Origin: Panorpa germanica
Lineage: Eukaryota > Arthropoda > Insecta > Mecoptera > Panorpidae
Assembly: GCA_963678705.1 (NCBI GenBank)
Contig: OY783203.1
Span: 40,734,347 to 40,798,346, forward strand
Direction: 5' to 3'
DNA: 64,000 nt
A program made the position numbers and the translations under genes. Positions 1 to 13,385 of this stretch are shown in pieces (position 1 is the stretch's first letter; every line of letters starts with the position of its first letter). The notes below the pieces were generated by a model. The model saw nothing but the letters and a program-made list of their open reading frames with translations, was not told where the DNA came from and ran no database searches.

Positions 1-362
1 GTTTTTATTGAACAGTGCGTAAAGGTAAATCAACAATTCTGCCGTGAAAAGATTTTAAATGATGTTTTTTTACTTTTGGACGCTTCAACAAGACTCGGTA
101 CCATCCCATAAATTTCTTCACAAGAATGGCTACCATATTCCCCGAACTACTAAAATTAAAAAATATGAGACGGTCGACATCTTAAAGATTACTTTTCGCC
201 GATAATGGGACAATACACCATCAGACCACATTCGTGTAGCGTGTGTAACTTTCTCGCACAGAAACGATGATATTTTCCGTACTTAGGGCCTTATTCTGTA
301 ACTTTTCAAAAAATCGACCATATTTTTTCAGCGGTAAAATATTTAATTTTATAAACAGAATA

Positions 363-722
363 TTATTTATTTATTTAATGTTGGCCTATTTCCGATTATG
401 TGTCTTATCATTGACGAGCTCCTACGACGACTATTGTTGGCAGTTTTTATGGTTTCGTATATGTGTAGAACACCACTGCCTAATAAGTTTATGATATTTA
501 TGAGCTCTCACATCATCAATTAAACTTTGACAATAATCAAATGCAGAATAAGATGCAATTACGTGATTTAATATTGAAAGAATGTAAAGTCGAGTGACAC
601 ACACATTAGATCAATAAATACAAATACCAAACTATAAGAAAATATAGCTCTGGTCCGGGGATCGAACCTGAAGACACAGTTATCAGTCATCAAACATCGA
701 CGCTCTCGACCACTGTGTCTTC
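363..722 (-). repeat. tRNA-derived SINE, near full length
   Basis: Read on the minus strand: an A-box-like CACAGTGGTCGAGAGC, a B box GGTTCGATCC (652-667 region), a body and a tail ending in GTTAAATAAATAAATA. About 130 bp between the tail half (363-494) and the head (627-722) is diverged or inserted. The family recurs throughout the window; parts are tRNA-like head, about 150-bp body, and tail ending in TTAAATAAATTAAATAAAA. Confidence 0.75.
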
Positions 723-3396
723 AGTGTAAATAATGACATCTGTTGAATAATAGGTAATCGATTTTGTTTATTATTAACAATATCAAAATTTTGTGCCGTT
801 TTACAGACCTTTCACTAAGTCCCCTACTGCTGATGTTACGGCACTAAGTATATGGTATAATTGTATTTTCCTTATTTTTAATTAGTGCTGTTAGATAATT
901 ACTTACTACAAATTTGTTTGCTCCTTTAATTGCCAATACCTGTTCTTATTTTATTCAAAGAGAATCATTCATTTTCAAGTGAAATTCATCATTTGTCATT
1001 TGTCTACATTTCGACATGTTTTTTCTGAGTATTTTATTTTAAAATGTTTATTAATAGAAACGAAAAATCGAAACAAGGATTTTTGTCGTAGGAGGCATTA
1101 TATAAATAATGTTTGGTTTGTGCCATGATTAATTTAAACAATTGGTATGCAGTATTAGAGTCACACAAATATTACATTTAAAAATAACATCACTTTGACT
1201 AAACTTGTCGTTATGAGTCATTGTACTTATTCAAAAATATATTTATCTTTATATGAATCTGGCCAATTCGTCTTAGTTCTTGGCAGTTCGCATAGATGGC
1301 ACTGATTGGCACACTTTTGTCTTCATCTCTACGCAACTGATATTCTATAACTTCTATAACTATAACGTAACTTTCTACGGGTTATCCGTTATCATTAATT
1401 GATTTTTAAGAGGCATACATTTTTTGAATCAGGCTACTTTTCCCGCTCCTAGATATATTTTGCCCAAGACTTATTTTTCAATTTATCAAGACTCGGCTAA
1501 TAGCATTTAAGTTACCTAATTTTTTTAGAACTAGTTCTTTCGACGTCCTTAAGGGACGTCCGCAAGGAGTTCAAAATAGGTGTCTTATGAACTATGTTCA
1601 ATTTCTATAAAATTGTACATTGCATCAGGATCACAAATGTGCAATTATTTTTTAACTAATCACAATATTATAGGAACCGTGCCTGAAACATAGAAGCAGC
1701 ACTGCTACAGAAGGTGGCGCGGTCACTGTTTTATTTTTAGAACTAAATAAATAAATTACATGATTGTAAAGGTGCGAAATTATTTAAATCTAGTCATGTC
1801 TATAATGTTGTGGAAAAAGATTTAAACGGGCAAGCGACGATACTTGTAAAGTTGTACCCCAAACATGTATATCCAATGTTTACAATATCAAAATATCGGT
1901 ATTAAATTAAATTTCAAAATATATAAACTAATAAATCAGATTAAGAATAATAATATAAATATTGTTTTCAGCTTGATGTAAATCGAAATTAAATTCTCCG
2001 ATTCCATTAATAAATAAAATTTACATAATATTCAAGGGTAACAATCCAGAATGACTTTGTCAAACATTCTAAAGAAATGTGTCACAAATTCCATTTTACT
2101 ATGTGTCAATATAACCTCAAAATAAGATTCTCGTTCGCCATTAAATTGCAAGTAGAATCTATTTAGAACTTTCATAATGACCCACAGATGTACTTCATCT
2201 AAGAAAACCGCGGTGACGTTGACTATTAGCAGAATAAACGAATAATTATTACTTGTGATCTAATTAAATTAAGTACGGTATGTTTCATTCAGTTTAACTT
2301 TGTCTTCAATTATTGTATTTTCTGAAAATTGAACGTTAAATATTTGGACCGCCTCCAAAATAGTTTCGTAAACACGTACAAGTTGACTTTTATTATATTT
2401 CTTAATAAATATAACTTGGACATAGTAACTTAATATTTGATCCAGTTTTATGTTGTATTTGGGATTTACTTTGAATGAAATAAAGAACTTTTCAATTATT
2501 TATTTAACATCATTAGTGCAACCGATTCACGCGCGAGATGTTTGCTAAGGTCTCACAATCGCGCGTTTTAAATCAGTGTATTGAAACTTACTTAAAAAGA
2601 CTAAAGACTAAAAAGACTTGTTTATTTATTTACAATCGGCCTATTAAGTCTATTATAGCCTACGTTAAATAAATTAAATAAAATTATTATTTCAATAATG
2701 GGCTTGTAAACTCATTTTTTAGGTGTGATCATTTTAATTTTTAATTCAATTATAGGTTTTTAAAATATTCAAAAGTTTGCTAAGAGAGGCGCTTCAGTTT
2801 TTGACGTCATGAAACATATAAACATATAAGTGATGAATTCTATTTTTCTATGTTTACAACTTTTATAATATCTAAATTTTATGTGTTATGTCAAATATTG
2901 TCTACTTTCAAAGCAGATGGCAATTTAGAAGAGAAAAGGGTAGGAATCGTATGTGATGTCACATAACAAACTATTTTTTATAACTTTAATTCCATTTAAT
3001 GATTAAAGAAAAAAAATGATTATTTTAATTGTTAAAATATTCATAATTATAGCGCATTATTATAAATAATTGGACATGTGAAGTCCTGAAAGCAGTTTTA
3101 TAGAAATGATATGTAAAATGTGTAGAATTTTTTTAATGAAATTGTTACATAATATTTACATGAAATTGTTACGTATAGAAATTCTTAATGACTCATGGAT
3201 AACTGAAATGGTTTTCATCACAATTTTAATTGTATTTATAATTTCATTTATAAAATAAACTGACACCTATTTCTTTGCTTCTCGCTGTTGCCGCCGCTGC
3301 TCATGATCTCTGTGCTGTAGATATTTCTGGGACTTCTAAACTATTTTTAGAATACATAATCACGTATTCTATTTATATGTTATATCATATAATAAT

Positions 3397-3402
<6 letters not shown>
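723..3402. other. AT-rich intronic/intergenic DNA, nothing supported
   Basis: No coding exon or complete repeat. A scrap of SINE tail (CCTACGTTAAATAAATTAAA) sits at about 2660-2690 and a short GACGTCC/GGACGTC palindrome at 1541-1560. Confidence 0.6.

Positions 3403-3468
<66 letters not shown>
3403..3468. repeat. (AT)n microsatellite
   Basis: About 33 uninterrupted AT units. Confidence 0.97.
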
Positions 3469-3472
<4 letters not shown>

Positions 3473-3916
3473 CGAGTATACTTATAAATATTATATCTAA
3501 TATTTTTATATTTTCTATTATTATATAATTTTAAAGTTATTTTCAAACATATCATTTTACACTAAAAATATTTAAACTAATGTACTTGTATATTTGTTGT
3601 TGACTGTTTTAATCTTTTAGCTCGAATTCCTAATGGCAAATTATTGCTTTTGTTTCTTTCGGTTTTGAAACGGCTGCAATAATTTCATTTTACATAACTT
3701 ATGTTATTGTTTGTGAAACTCTGTTGAATGATTTTTGCGAATAAGGCTGCTCTCACACTCGATTACTTGCGACGTCGACTTTTGTTTAGGGTGAGATGAA
3801 GCTTCCACATTAAGGTTTTTCAATTATATATCTCCGGTATTCATAGTCATCAAGAAACATATTATTATGTTCCCAGACGCAAATAATAAAAAATGTTGCT
3901 TTCTTTAATTTTGTTA

Positions 3917-4371
3917 TACAGGGTGTCCCAAAATTCAACGATAAGCGGGCACCAGAGGGTGGTCCTGCTCATGACTACACGAGAAAAAAGGAAAAAAAGA
4001 ATTTATCTCATTTTGTTTAGAAATTACAAAAAAAAAATAAAAATCTGTCGAAAATTGAATCACCTTAAGATGTTTTTAACTACCAAGACCACAATTTTTC
4101 AAATATTTCGGATTTTTTTTTGTATCGGCAACGTAAATAGCACTTCTATCTACCACAATCATTAAAAATCCCAGAATGCTAGTAGTTTTTTATCAAAAAT
4201 CAATCGAATTTATTTTTTTCCCTAAAATTTTTAAAGTCCACTTTAACTCATCGTGGTATAAAAAAAAAATATGAACACATTATGGCAAGTTTTTTTAAAA
4301 ATTGGCGCAACTCTTCAGGACTCCAAAATGGTATAATACTCCAGGAAAACTAGCAATAAAAAGAAATTATG
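3917..4371 (+). mobile_element. GGGTGTCCC repeat element, copy 1
   Basis: Starts ACAGGGTGTCCCAAAATTC and shares about 450 bp with 26844-27307 (ATAAGCGGGCACCAGAGGGT, CTGCTCATGACTACACGAG, CCTTAAGATGTTTTTAACTA, AAATCCCAGAATGCTAGTAG). No transposase is seen. It is non-autonomous and its class is unknown. Confidence 0.75.
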
Positions 4372-4597
4372 CATACTACTTCTAAACTCCATTTTTCATA
4401 AATTGTTGTTGTTGATAGTTATCACTTTTACAATACCCAAAAGAGGTTTTTTATTGTTGAATGAATTAAAACAGATAGTACAAACACTATAAAAAACCTG
4501 AAAATAATCTTACAGTAATTGAAAGATCTACCTTTTTAGTTATATTTAGTTTATTTAAATGTTTCTTCTCAAATGTCAGTCTCAAAGAAAAAAATTG

Positions 4598-4598
<1 letters not shown>

Positions 4599-4687
<89 letters not shown>

Positions 4688-4737
4688 CAATATATATATA
4701 TATATATAATTCAATATATCGAGTTATATATTTATAT
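4599..4737. repeat. (TA)n microsatellite with duplicated AATTCAA interruptions
   Basis: A pure TA run of about 85 bp is followed by two shorter TA runs separated by TATAATTCAATA. Reading frames through it (Tyr-Ile repeats) are meaningless. Confidence 0.95.
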
Positions 4738-5679
4738 ATTGGTTCCGTTTTCTAACGATCATTGCTAATTTAACGTGACCTTTAGCAGTAACCATTAACT
4801 TCACACGAATTTTAGTTAAATTGAAACGCTTCGTTGTAATTTATTGCTCAGATAACAAGCAATGGCTTTTACGTGTTATGTTTTCGTAATTACGATAAAA
4901 TTTATGACACTTCAAAAATACTTATATTAAATGATTTAGTCTTTTTTCATTGAATGATTCATTTAAGTAGTACATTCGCTTCTTTATTTCGATCTTCACC
5001 TTTGCCAGCATAACGAGTATACCAGTACCATCATGGGCTTCGTCTTTCAATTTGATAGAGAACGACATAGTTTCAGATTCCGCTCTATCTACCTAATGTA
5101 AATATGTAGAAGGCCGATGCTGAGTTTGCTCATGCTTTCGTTGTCCGTGAATTTAAGGAAGTACGTTTACAGGTATACAGGGCACGTATACAGGGCATTT
5201 TCCCTCTCCTAAATGTTGTGTTTTACACTAGATATAACTGCGCTAGAAATTTACAATAGATGTAATGCTATCTAAAGTTTTGTATTCCCACGTCAAACTT
5301 TCTGCGGACGCCCTTGGATATCAGTATACCAGTACCAGGCAGTAATTTATTTCCATGATTATTATTATTTCGTTATTTTTATTACTGTTTTAGAGTTACA
5401 TCAAGGCATTGATTTTACGCAGTTTTGATATTATGAAAATAAAATTTCAATTTTGTTTAGACTAAGTATTTAAGTTCTATATTTATAATTTTATGAAATA
5501 TTTTGTAATTTACGGACCTCTTCTGGTACATTTCCTTCTTTCGGTACCGGCCATACTAGCTAGCTTCTTCAATAAAACTTTAAGGTTCTCAAACGTTTTC
5601 TAATTTCCTAAAGCATTCTGATTAGGACCATCAGTGGTCTAGGTATTTGTGTCAGGGTGTATTAGTTTGATTGTTAGGC

Positions 5680-5868
5680 AGTGATACGACTAGTCTTTGA
5701 TTGACACTATACTGCTGTGTTTTCGAGTTCGATTCCGTAACTAGCGCTATGTTTTATCTGGGTTTGGTATTGTATTCCAATAATAAGCAAACATTTATTA
5801 GGCAGTGATGTTGAGCATACGAGTATATAATATATGAGGTCTTGTCATCATAAAAACTGCCAAAAATG
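5680..5868 (+). repeat. tRNA-derived SINE
   Basis: B box GAGTTCGATTCC at about 5725-5736, then the family's body (TCTGGGTTTGGT, TTATTAGGCAGTGATG, CATAAAAACTGCCAA). The copy stops before the TTAAATAAA tail. Confidence 0.7.
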
Positions 5869-6219
5869 TTTCAATTTTTCGGCGATACTTCTAAAAGGAT
5901 TGCGATTTTGAATTTGATCTCGAGCAAAAGGGTCGAGTACCTACTCAGTCTCCAGTATAATCTCGGGTGTGTTATCGATTTTTTTATTTGTGTTTAGTAA
6001 ATAAATAAAAATAATTTAAAATTGTGTTTAAATGGACAAATGAAATTTGTATAAGTTTAACCGCTGTACACGCTAATCAGTTCTCTGCTTACTCGAGCTG
6101 AACAATAGACCCTTGTCGACCCTTGTTTATTGTTAAAGAACTGAGTTTTATTACTATTTTTTGTAAACATATTTTTTTCTGAAGGAATTCGTTCGAAATA
6201 TGAAAGCTTCCGACGTATT

Positions 6220-6252
6220 AAGTTGTACAAGTGTGGACGTGTTGTACAACTT
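6220..6252. other. Perfect 11-bp inverted repeat
   Basis: AAGTTGTACAA, 11-bp spacer GTGTGGACGTG, TTGTACAACTT. No gene or known element is next to it. Confidence 0.7.
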
Positions 6253-7429
6253 TTCCCAACAAAGGTTGAATGTCCCATGTTTAAGGCACAGTGTGTACGA
6301 CGCCTAATATTGATAATAGACCGACTTTGACTAGTAAAGAACAAAACTATTTTTATTATGAGTATGAACTAGTAATTAAATATTTTATTTTTTCAAAAGA
6401 ATGAAGAAAATGTATTAAATAAATTGCGAAAATTTTTAATTTTTGACACATTATTTTACTTGGCAGAGATTTATAGTTAGAACAACAGGATAAAGTATAG
6501 TTAGAGACTCATATTTTCTATCTGTTTGTAGGAAACTGTAACACAACTATACCTACTCTTACAAATACCAGTAGAATATAAACAAGTTCTAATTATGTAC
6601 GAGAATTACGCACAAATGATTGCGTGTAATATTTTAATGTGCATTGTGCAAGTGTGCTAAATTTTTCGTAATCTATTTATAGTTTTTGACATAAAGTTTC
6701 TTTAATTATTAATAACATAAATATTTATACTTACTACCTTTTGCACATTACCTGCTCGTAAAACTATAAACAGTTCAACCTGTGTAAATAATTTATAATA
6801 ATATTTAACTTTACTCAAAATGTTTATTACAGCTGGATTTCGTATTATTTCTTGTATTTATTTTGAATTCGGTAAGGATATTGCATAAAATTAAAATAGC
6901 TTTTAAATTACATCAATTATAATTAATAGATTTAGATGACAGACATAACAATCTACTTCAAAAAGATTTTTGAAATAAAGTAATGGTTTGACTTTTTGAT
7001 GGGGATATTAGCATAGACCAGGAGCTCAGAACATACACCTCGTGCACCTCGTTTCTTAATGGGAAATGTGTTGTCATTGGTTACTTTATTGAAAATTCGG
7101 TAGTTGACATACGGGAGTTGCCATACGTCCTGTATGTACTCGTACTTAGTCCCTTATTACTATTTATCCCGTTTTCTCTCTAAACTCTTCCTGTGACTGT
7201 CGAATATGCCACGGATCTTAGGTATCCTTTAATTAAAGTAATTATTCCAATGTGAGTGAAGGAATGCTCGACAATTATGGCAATCATAAATATAAAGATG
7301 ATTTTTTTCTCTCATTTTAGATACTATGTATTTATGTAACGTTTCTTGCCATTAGTAATTATATTCTTTTGATCATATTTCCTATTTCTTTAGAAAAAAC
7401 ATTTTTCTCTAGTGGCGTCATTCTCCCAT

Positions 7430-7860
7430 GTTTTCCACCTCTATTCGCTAGTGTTTCTATTGCTCCTGCTTGCTGTGTTCTTCGCTATTAGCTTCCTCCG
7501 TCTCCTATTTGTTTCCGTCATCCATCTTATTCCCTCCTGTACGCATTTTCCACCTTCCTCTTACACTCATAATTTGGTCCAGCTTTTCTACTTCCTCTTG
7601 CTTCTTTTTCCAATACTTGCTTCCTCTCTTTTCATTTCTCAACCTGAACCTCGCGATCATCCTGATATCTCTACTTCACTCTATTTCCAGGTACTCCTCC
7701 TCGTTCACAATCGTTATACCTCTTACTGTATCTTGTCTCCTCTATATTCCGCATTCTTTCTTGCTGCTGCACTTCTATATCACTTCATCCCTACCTCACG
7801 TTTCTTTTCTATCTCCCCCATCATTCCCCTTCCTTTCCCTTTCCGTTCTTAGTATTATTT
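7430..7860 (-). mobile_element. Probable LINE fragment (3' end of ORF2), minus strand
   Basis: The + strand is almost pure pyrimidine. The minus strand encodes Arg/Lys/Glu-rich peptide including IARFRLRNE..GSKYW, like the 'ARfRlGNEm..YWeeee' motif near the C-terminus of many insect LINE ORF2 proteins. The zinc-knuckle Cys residues cannot be placed in one frame, so the copy is broken. The + strand hydrophobic frames here are shadows. Confidence 0.45.
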
Positions 7861-7864
7861 TATG

Positions 7865-8372
7865 TACGAGGATAGTTTGATAAGGCAGTGTCTTTCTAAA
7901 TTTCTCGCGCTGCTTTTGTCAACTGCCATCTATTAATAGACTACTGACAAATTTTGAGCAAGCTGCATGAATTAGTTTGCGTTTGACAGCCATTGAAATC
8001 ATTGGGTACCGCGATTGCATTGAGTGTGTAGTCACCTTGGCAAAAATTCATAAATTGGGATACGAACTGCTACCTCATCCAGCATATTCTTCAAATTTAG
8101 CCCCATGCGACTATTTCCTGTTTTCAAATTTGAAGAAATGGTTGTGCGGTAAGAGATTTGGGTATAACAAAGAGGTCGTCTCAAAGAGGACTAAAACAAA
8201 TTAGGAAGGAATGAAAAAATTGGAAAAGCGCTAGACTAAATATATCGAGTTTAAAGGAGACATAAATAAAGTTTTAGTGAAAAATATCTTCTATTGAGAA
8301 ATAAAGATATTTAGCGCATTTTCAAAATTGAAAAAAAAAATCACTGAATTATGAAACTACCCTCAGAGTGCC
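7865..8372 (+). mobile_element. Deleted mariner element with TIRs and C-terminal transposase remnant
   Basis: The left end GAGGATAGTTTGATAAGGCA (7869 on) pairs with the right end: the complement of 8341-8365 reads CTGAGGGTAGTTTCATAATT. Between them, 7977-8204 keeps AKIHKLGYELLPHPAY and LAPCDYFLFSNLKKWL, the third-Asp region of mariner transposases (HPPYSPDLAPSDY), with the catalytic Asp replaced by Asn (SSNLAP). The N-terminal half is gone. A dead, internally deleted copy. Confidence 0.82.
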
Positions 8373-8375
8373 ATA

Positions 8376-10389
8376 GTTCCGCAAAGCCATTTCATTTCAT
8401 TCAGAAACTATTAATATAACTTTTCTGTTTATTTATGACATCGTTAAATTTAAATTAAACAAAACGTTTTATTAGTTATATTAGCAATAGAAACAGAAGA
8501 TATTTTTATTTTTATATTTATTTAATAGAACATTGTTAAAAGAAACATTGTTTATATAAAATAGCTCCTCGTGCTCGTATTGTGGCCTCAGGTCTGTGAC
8601 CTTGACCTTCACCTTCACAAGTTTTCAATCATAGAGTCAAGGACGCATTGGCAAACTGTTTAGGTTTAGATTTAGACAATGAAACAAAATTTGATATGTA
8701 CAGGCAGTTCCCAGTAGTAACAACAACATTCAAATAAAGTTGATTAGGATGTATTAGTTTTGGTTAAGGTAGTTACCGTGCTATAATCCTCACCGGTAGA
8801 AAATATAAATTCGTGTGCAATTATAAGTTATATCATAATCTAATTATTCTGAAAATTTGAAGTCGATTGATCATTTCAAACTCTAGATAAAGTTAGGCCT
8901 CTAACACTTTAATTATACGCGGAAAAGAAATCTGTATATTTCTACAAAAATCACCGCGATTCGGACAGAATTTTTTCCTTATCTTTTTTGTTGTAGAACA
9001 TATAGCTGAATGTGGACACACGCAATACGGAATTAATTCTGCAAATGTCATATGCTGTTGTCGGCTTATTTCTTTGGAAGCAGTATGCCATCAGTCGCTG
9101 CATCTCTTTGAACATCCATCCATTCATACTTATCCGCAGTGTGTGCTAAGTAAGTTTTAATATGCGGAATTAAAACTCCGTGGAAAAAAATCCGCGCGGA
9201 ATTATTCGTTAATGGGTTCTCAATCAATGTTAGAATTGTTTGTAATGTGAGCAATGCGAGTAAATGAGAAACAAATACAGTTGACGTGCAGTGATTATCT
9301 CTACAAATCAATATATTTTCCATGAAATTAGAGAATAGAGGGATATATTTTGTGTATGTATAGAAAAATGAAATGATTGACCGTTTAGTTATAATTATTT
9401 ATTAGAAATGTACTTGTCTCGCATATTGTATAACAAACTTTGATAAAAAGAATTTTTACTTAACTATACATCGTTCGACTATAAATTGTGGTACGCAGAC
9501 GCTAAAGACCTTTTAAATCTTATTTTTCGCAGCATAATATTTAAAGATTTTTAAAATCAACATCACATAAATGTTAAATAACTACGTCATGTTTAGTACC
9601 TTACCTTTATCTTACCTTACCTTTAGTACCATATCGTAACTATTTTTTTAAGGGCTTCAAAGCGGTTGGAGGAAGGTAGTGCACACGTAAGGGGTTTGGC
9701 AATAGTGAATGTTTGTAACAATACTGTAAAACATTTATAAATACGAACCATCAGACTTTCACGCAGGTTTGTGTAGTTTTTCTCCGGCTACCTCTAAAAG
9801 AGACCCGCTTTCAAGCTCGCAAGTACGTTCTTAACTACATATTACATTATTTATTCTCAAAATTTCAGCTTTGCTAAAATGACGTAGATCTGGGGGCTCT
9901 GTGATCTTACTCTATAAAATATTGTTCCTCGCTTCTGTATATTCACATTTTGTAAATGGGACGTTGAAATATAAAAAGTATTTTTACTTGTGGAATGTCG
10001 CACAGTCGACACTAGCACAGAGCAGCCAGCATCGCTTTGCTATATTTTTTCAAGTTTTGTTTTTATCATCACAGACAGGTGGCGTTCAATATTTTGTTTT
10101 TGCGTAAATATTAAAATATATTTAATTCAAATAAATTATTGTAAAGTAAACTTTGATTGAAATCTTGTGAATCTTAAAGAAATGTTATTTTAGACGGATA
10201 TTAATAAATCTATTTCTAATTTGTTGATTCTCCATCTTTATTGATATTTAATTATTTTATTTAACATCGGTCCAGGTCTTCGATCTATTATGTTATTTTT
10301 TTTCGCGGCGGAAATATTATTTTTTTTTTCACGCCGGAAATTTAAGTTATTTATTATTTAATTTAATTTTAAGTTAAATTATTTATATA
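8376..10389. other. Non-coding DNA, nothing firm
   Basis: Short reading frames only. 8920-9200 has scattered GCGGAA/TTCCGC words that may be an old TIR element. CGCGGCGGAAATATTAT and CACGCCGGAAATTTAAG sit as a near-duplicate at 10302-10345. Confidence 0.5.
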
Positions 10390-10543
10390 CATCCATAACC
10401 ATAAACTTATCAGGAAGCGTTGTAGTTCATATATGAAGCTACCACACCTCAAAAACTGCCAACATAGTAGCAGGTCGCCAGTGATAGAACTCAGCATACG
10501 AAAGAGATCGACGTTAAATAAATTAAAATAAAAAAAAAAAAAT
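10390..10543 (+). repeat. SINE 3' half (5' truncated)
   Basis: Starts in the body (ATAAACTTATCAGG) and runs through AAAACTGCCAACATAGTAG and GACGTTAAATAAATT to an A-rich tail. It forms a tail-to-tail pair with the copy at 10651. Confidence 0.7.
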
Positions 10544-10650
10544 TATGGCTGCTTCACTTTTATTAAAAAATATATATTTCTAGACTCAATTCATTATGAA
10601 ACATCTAACAATCTTATCAGTTTGTTTGAATTCTGTCATTTTTTTTAAAT

Positions 10651-10821
10651 TAAATTTATTTAACATCGATGCTGAGATTCATATATTATGTGAACCACGT
10701 AGTTATTTTATAAGTATATATATATGATAATCAATTTTACTTTAATAAATATCAAAAGCAGAAAATATAGCTCCATGCTAGGATCGAATCCAAGCATAAT
10801 TGCCTCGGCAACTGTACCGTC
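10651..10821 (-). repeat. SINE, internally deleted
   Basis: On the minus strand it has the B box (GGATTCGATCC), the body and a tail starting AATTTATTTAACATCGATGC when read on the + strand. The central GCCAACATAG segment is missing. Confidence 0.65.
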
Positions 10822-12309
10822 AAAAAGAATTTGACTTGATGATAATTAGACTTGATTTTTCACTATAAGAAAAAACAAAGCGTTAAACTGAAACACTCGT
10901 GTATTTATTTTCTTAAAGTATATACAATTTTTACTCTTGTTTCGATGTTATTTATAATCAGTTTTCACAGTTGGGATCATTTGACATCAAATTTAAATCT
11001 TCAAGAATGTCTTTGAACGTTCTTCGGTCATTGTATATTTAACTGGTCGCCTACAAACGTGTGGGATCTGTTTAAACAAATTTAATTTAAGAAAATTTCT
11101 CTTCACTAAGTTTTATTTTATAACATTTTTTTTTTAAAGTTTTTAAAAACATACGAGTATATTCGTTTAAAAGCTTCTACTTTATAATTAATTGAAAAAT
11201 TTAATTTAATTTATTTTACAAGCGTTGTATTATTTATAAGTCACACATTTATGCTTATCGGTAGATTGCTGTCGGGTTCGATTTGTGGACCAATATTATA
11301 TTGTTTGGTTTTGCTGGGATGCACTTATTAACGTAGTTTGATCGTAGGATCTAATACTCAGCTATTCTTGGGTGGAATATGGAATAGATTATTTATTCCA
11401 TGACTGGTATTTGAAAAAAAACTCACGAAATAATACATAATATATATAGACTTTAGGAATATTCACACCGGTATAACACACATATTTGAGGTCACAATAT
11501 GGCGACATAACAAATTGGCGACATAATAGAATGTTGAGCGGTACAGCACTTCGACATGTTGAGACTGGATCAAAATCATTATTAAAAGCAAAAACAAAAA
11601 AATATTTTTATTTATTAATGTGGCAATTATTTAGAATAATTTGAAAAGAAAATCATTTATAAAACATACGTTTCCGATATTTATTTGTAATAATATTCAT
11701 ATATTATTTATGAAATTAGAGTGTTACAGAATCTAGAACGTGACATATGTATCTCTAATAAACGTGGCATGTTTCTAATCTCACAGTAAATTAATTTATT
11801 GATCCTTTTTTTATATAAAAATATTTTAATAAAAAATTATCATTTTTTCGTGTCGTTGCCAAACAGGTCCGCATTTTATGAACTAACTATAATAAAACTA
11901 ATAAATTTTAATAAAAAGGTTATAATTTTTGTTTTATTTTGATTATATATTTTTGTGACATAAAATCAAATTATATACATTTGTTCAGAGAAAAAGCAGA
12001 TTTTCTGGTTCTTTTTGTACTTCATTTATAAATAAGACATTTCTATTGTCATGTATATAATGTAAAATATTTATTACAATACTAAAATAATATAATGTAA
12101 AATACAATATTGAATATTGATTTAACAATAATTAGAAATTGTTTTCCTAGAAAAATATTATTAATAATTTTGTGAGTTTCTTAAATATATTAATGGAAAA
12201 TATACTTCGATTTATTTCTGCTCAAAGGTACACTCGTAGTTCATGATACAAAATTTCTACTGGAAAAAAATACCAGGTTCAATTTTTATATACCAGTTTT
12301 AGGTTTAAC

Positions 12310-12377
12310 TGTTAGTAGTCGGTGATGACACTTAGCATCGGAAATAACCCTACGTTAAATAAATTAAACTAAAAAAA
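12310..12377 (+). repeat. SINE tail fragment
   Basis: Only the 3' end remains: AGTCGGTGATGAC, TTAGCATCGGAAATA and CGTTAAATAAATTAAAC plus an A-run. Confidence 0.65.
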
Positions 12378-12784
12378 AATAATAAAAAATAATTCAAAAT
12401 TACTAACCCATATTATGATTATTTAGAAATTGTTTATTTAGAATCTAAATTTAAACAATAATAAAAAACACTGTCATAAATAAAGGGATTTAGATCAGTA
12501 ATTTTTCTGGCAGTCATACTAAAATATTTCTTGTTCATTATACACGAAAATAAAACCGCAAACCAAACTCCTGTAATATAAACAAATTACAAAAATACAT
12601 TGGTTAGATTTACCAAGGTCAATTTAGCATTCATCAAAAAATACACAAACGAGCAAGCACAATGGGCTATCAGATCTTGTCAAGTAGCTATGGATACAGA
12701 AATACAGGAATTTATATCTTACGAATTCATTTAATAATGCTATTTATTATAAAAGAGTTTCAAGGTTAAATAAAATATTTTTTA

Positions 12785-13145
12785 TTATGTCGGTTTTACA
12801 CCAGAGAGACAAAACAACAAAACACGAACAAAAACTGTTTTTCTGAACAAAAACACCAATGTTTTGTAAAAACTGAACAGTTCTGAAAACATTTTTGTCT
12901 TAAAAAACTGTTTTAGTAAACAAAACACATTCCCATATGGAGTAGGTAAGATCAATTCAAATCAATTCTTGTAAAGTTGCGTAAGGAGGATCGCAGTTCC
13001 AAATTTAACCCAATGTCGTCAGTACTTATTATGAAACACACAGAAAAGCACTAGAAACAAAACCAGTCTGTTCAATGTGAACAGTATGTTTTCGAAAAAC
13101 AGAACTGTTTTAAAATAAAACAAAACATGTTTTCGTTGAAATCGC
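12785..13145. repeat. Region dense in ACTGTT/AACAGT and AAAACAT words, possible MITE
   Basis: Both halves carry CTGTTTTxxxxAAACA and AACAGT/ACTGTT in opposite orientations (for example GAACAGTTCTGAAAACAT on the left and GAACAGTATGTTTTCG on the right), so the segment can fold strongly. Clear terminal repeats were not defined. Confidence 0.35.
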
Positions 13146-13304
13146 AGTAATATAAAAAATATATATATTTTTAGAAAATTAATTTTTTTTTTATATAATA
13201 TTTACCAATATCTGAACTGTGTATATTTTTCGTTTATGCTACAGTCAGCATGACTAGAATTTAAGCGATTTAATCATTGCATCGATTCTTTTCATCGATA
13301 CATG

Positions 13305-13385
13305 TTTTTTTAATATTTATTTGAGTGCATTAACTTTCAAAAGTTATTAGTACTTAATACAATATTTAAAATCATTTGTAACTTA
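13305..13385 (-). mobile_element. LINE 3' end fragment, minus strand
   Basis: TTTTTTTAATATTTATTTGA and GTGCATTAACTTTCAAAAG match, in reverse, the A-tailed 3' end at 28633 (AATGCACTCAAATAAATATT then A-run). Confidence 0.5.

Noticed and set aside
4487-4768. Reading frames of Tyr-Ile repeats on both strands
   Set aside because: They are translations of a (TA)n microsatellite.
6057-6344. 95-codon minus-strand frame
   Set aside because: No recognisable domain, odd composition, no splice context; likely chance around the palindrome.
7412-7880. Two hydrophobic + strand reading frames of about 140 codons
   Set aside because: The sequence is pyrimidine-rich because it is the opposite strand of a decayed LINE fragment; no start context, splice sites or family match.
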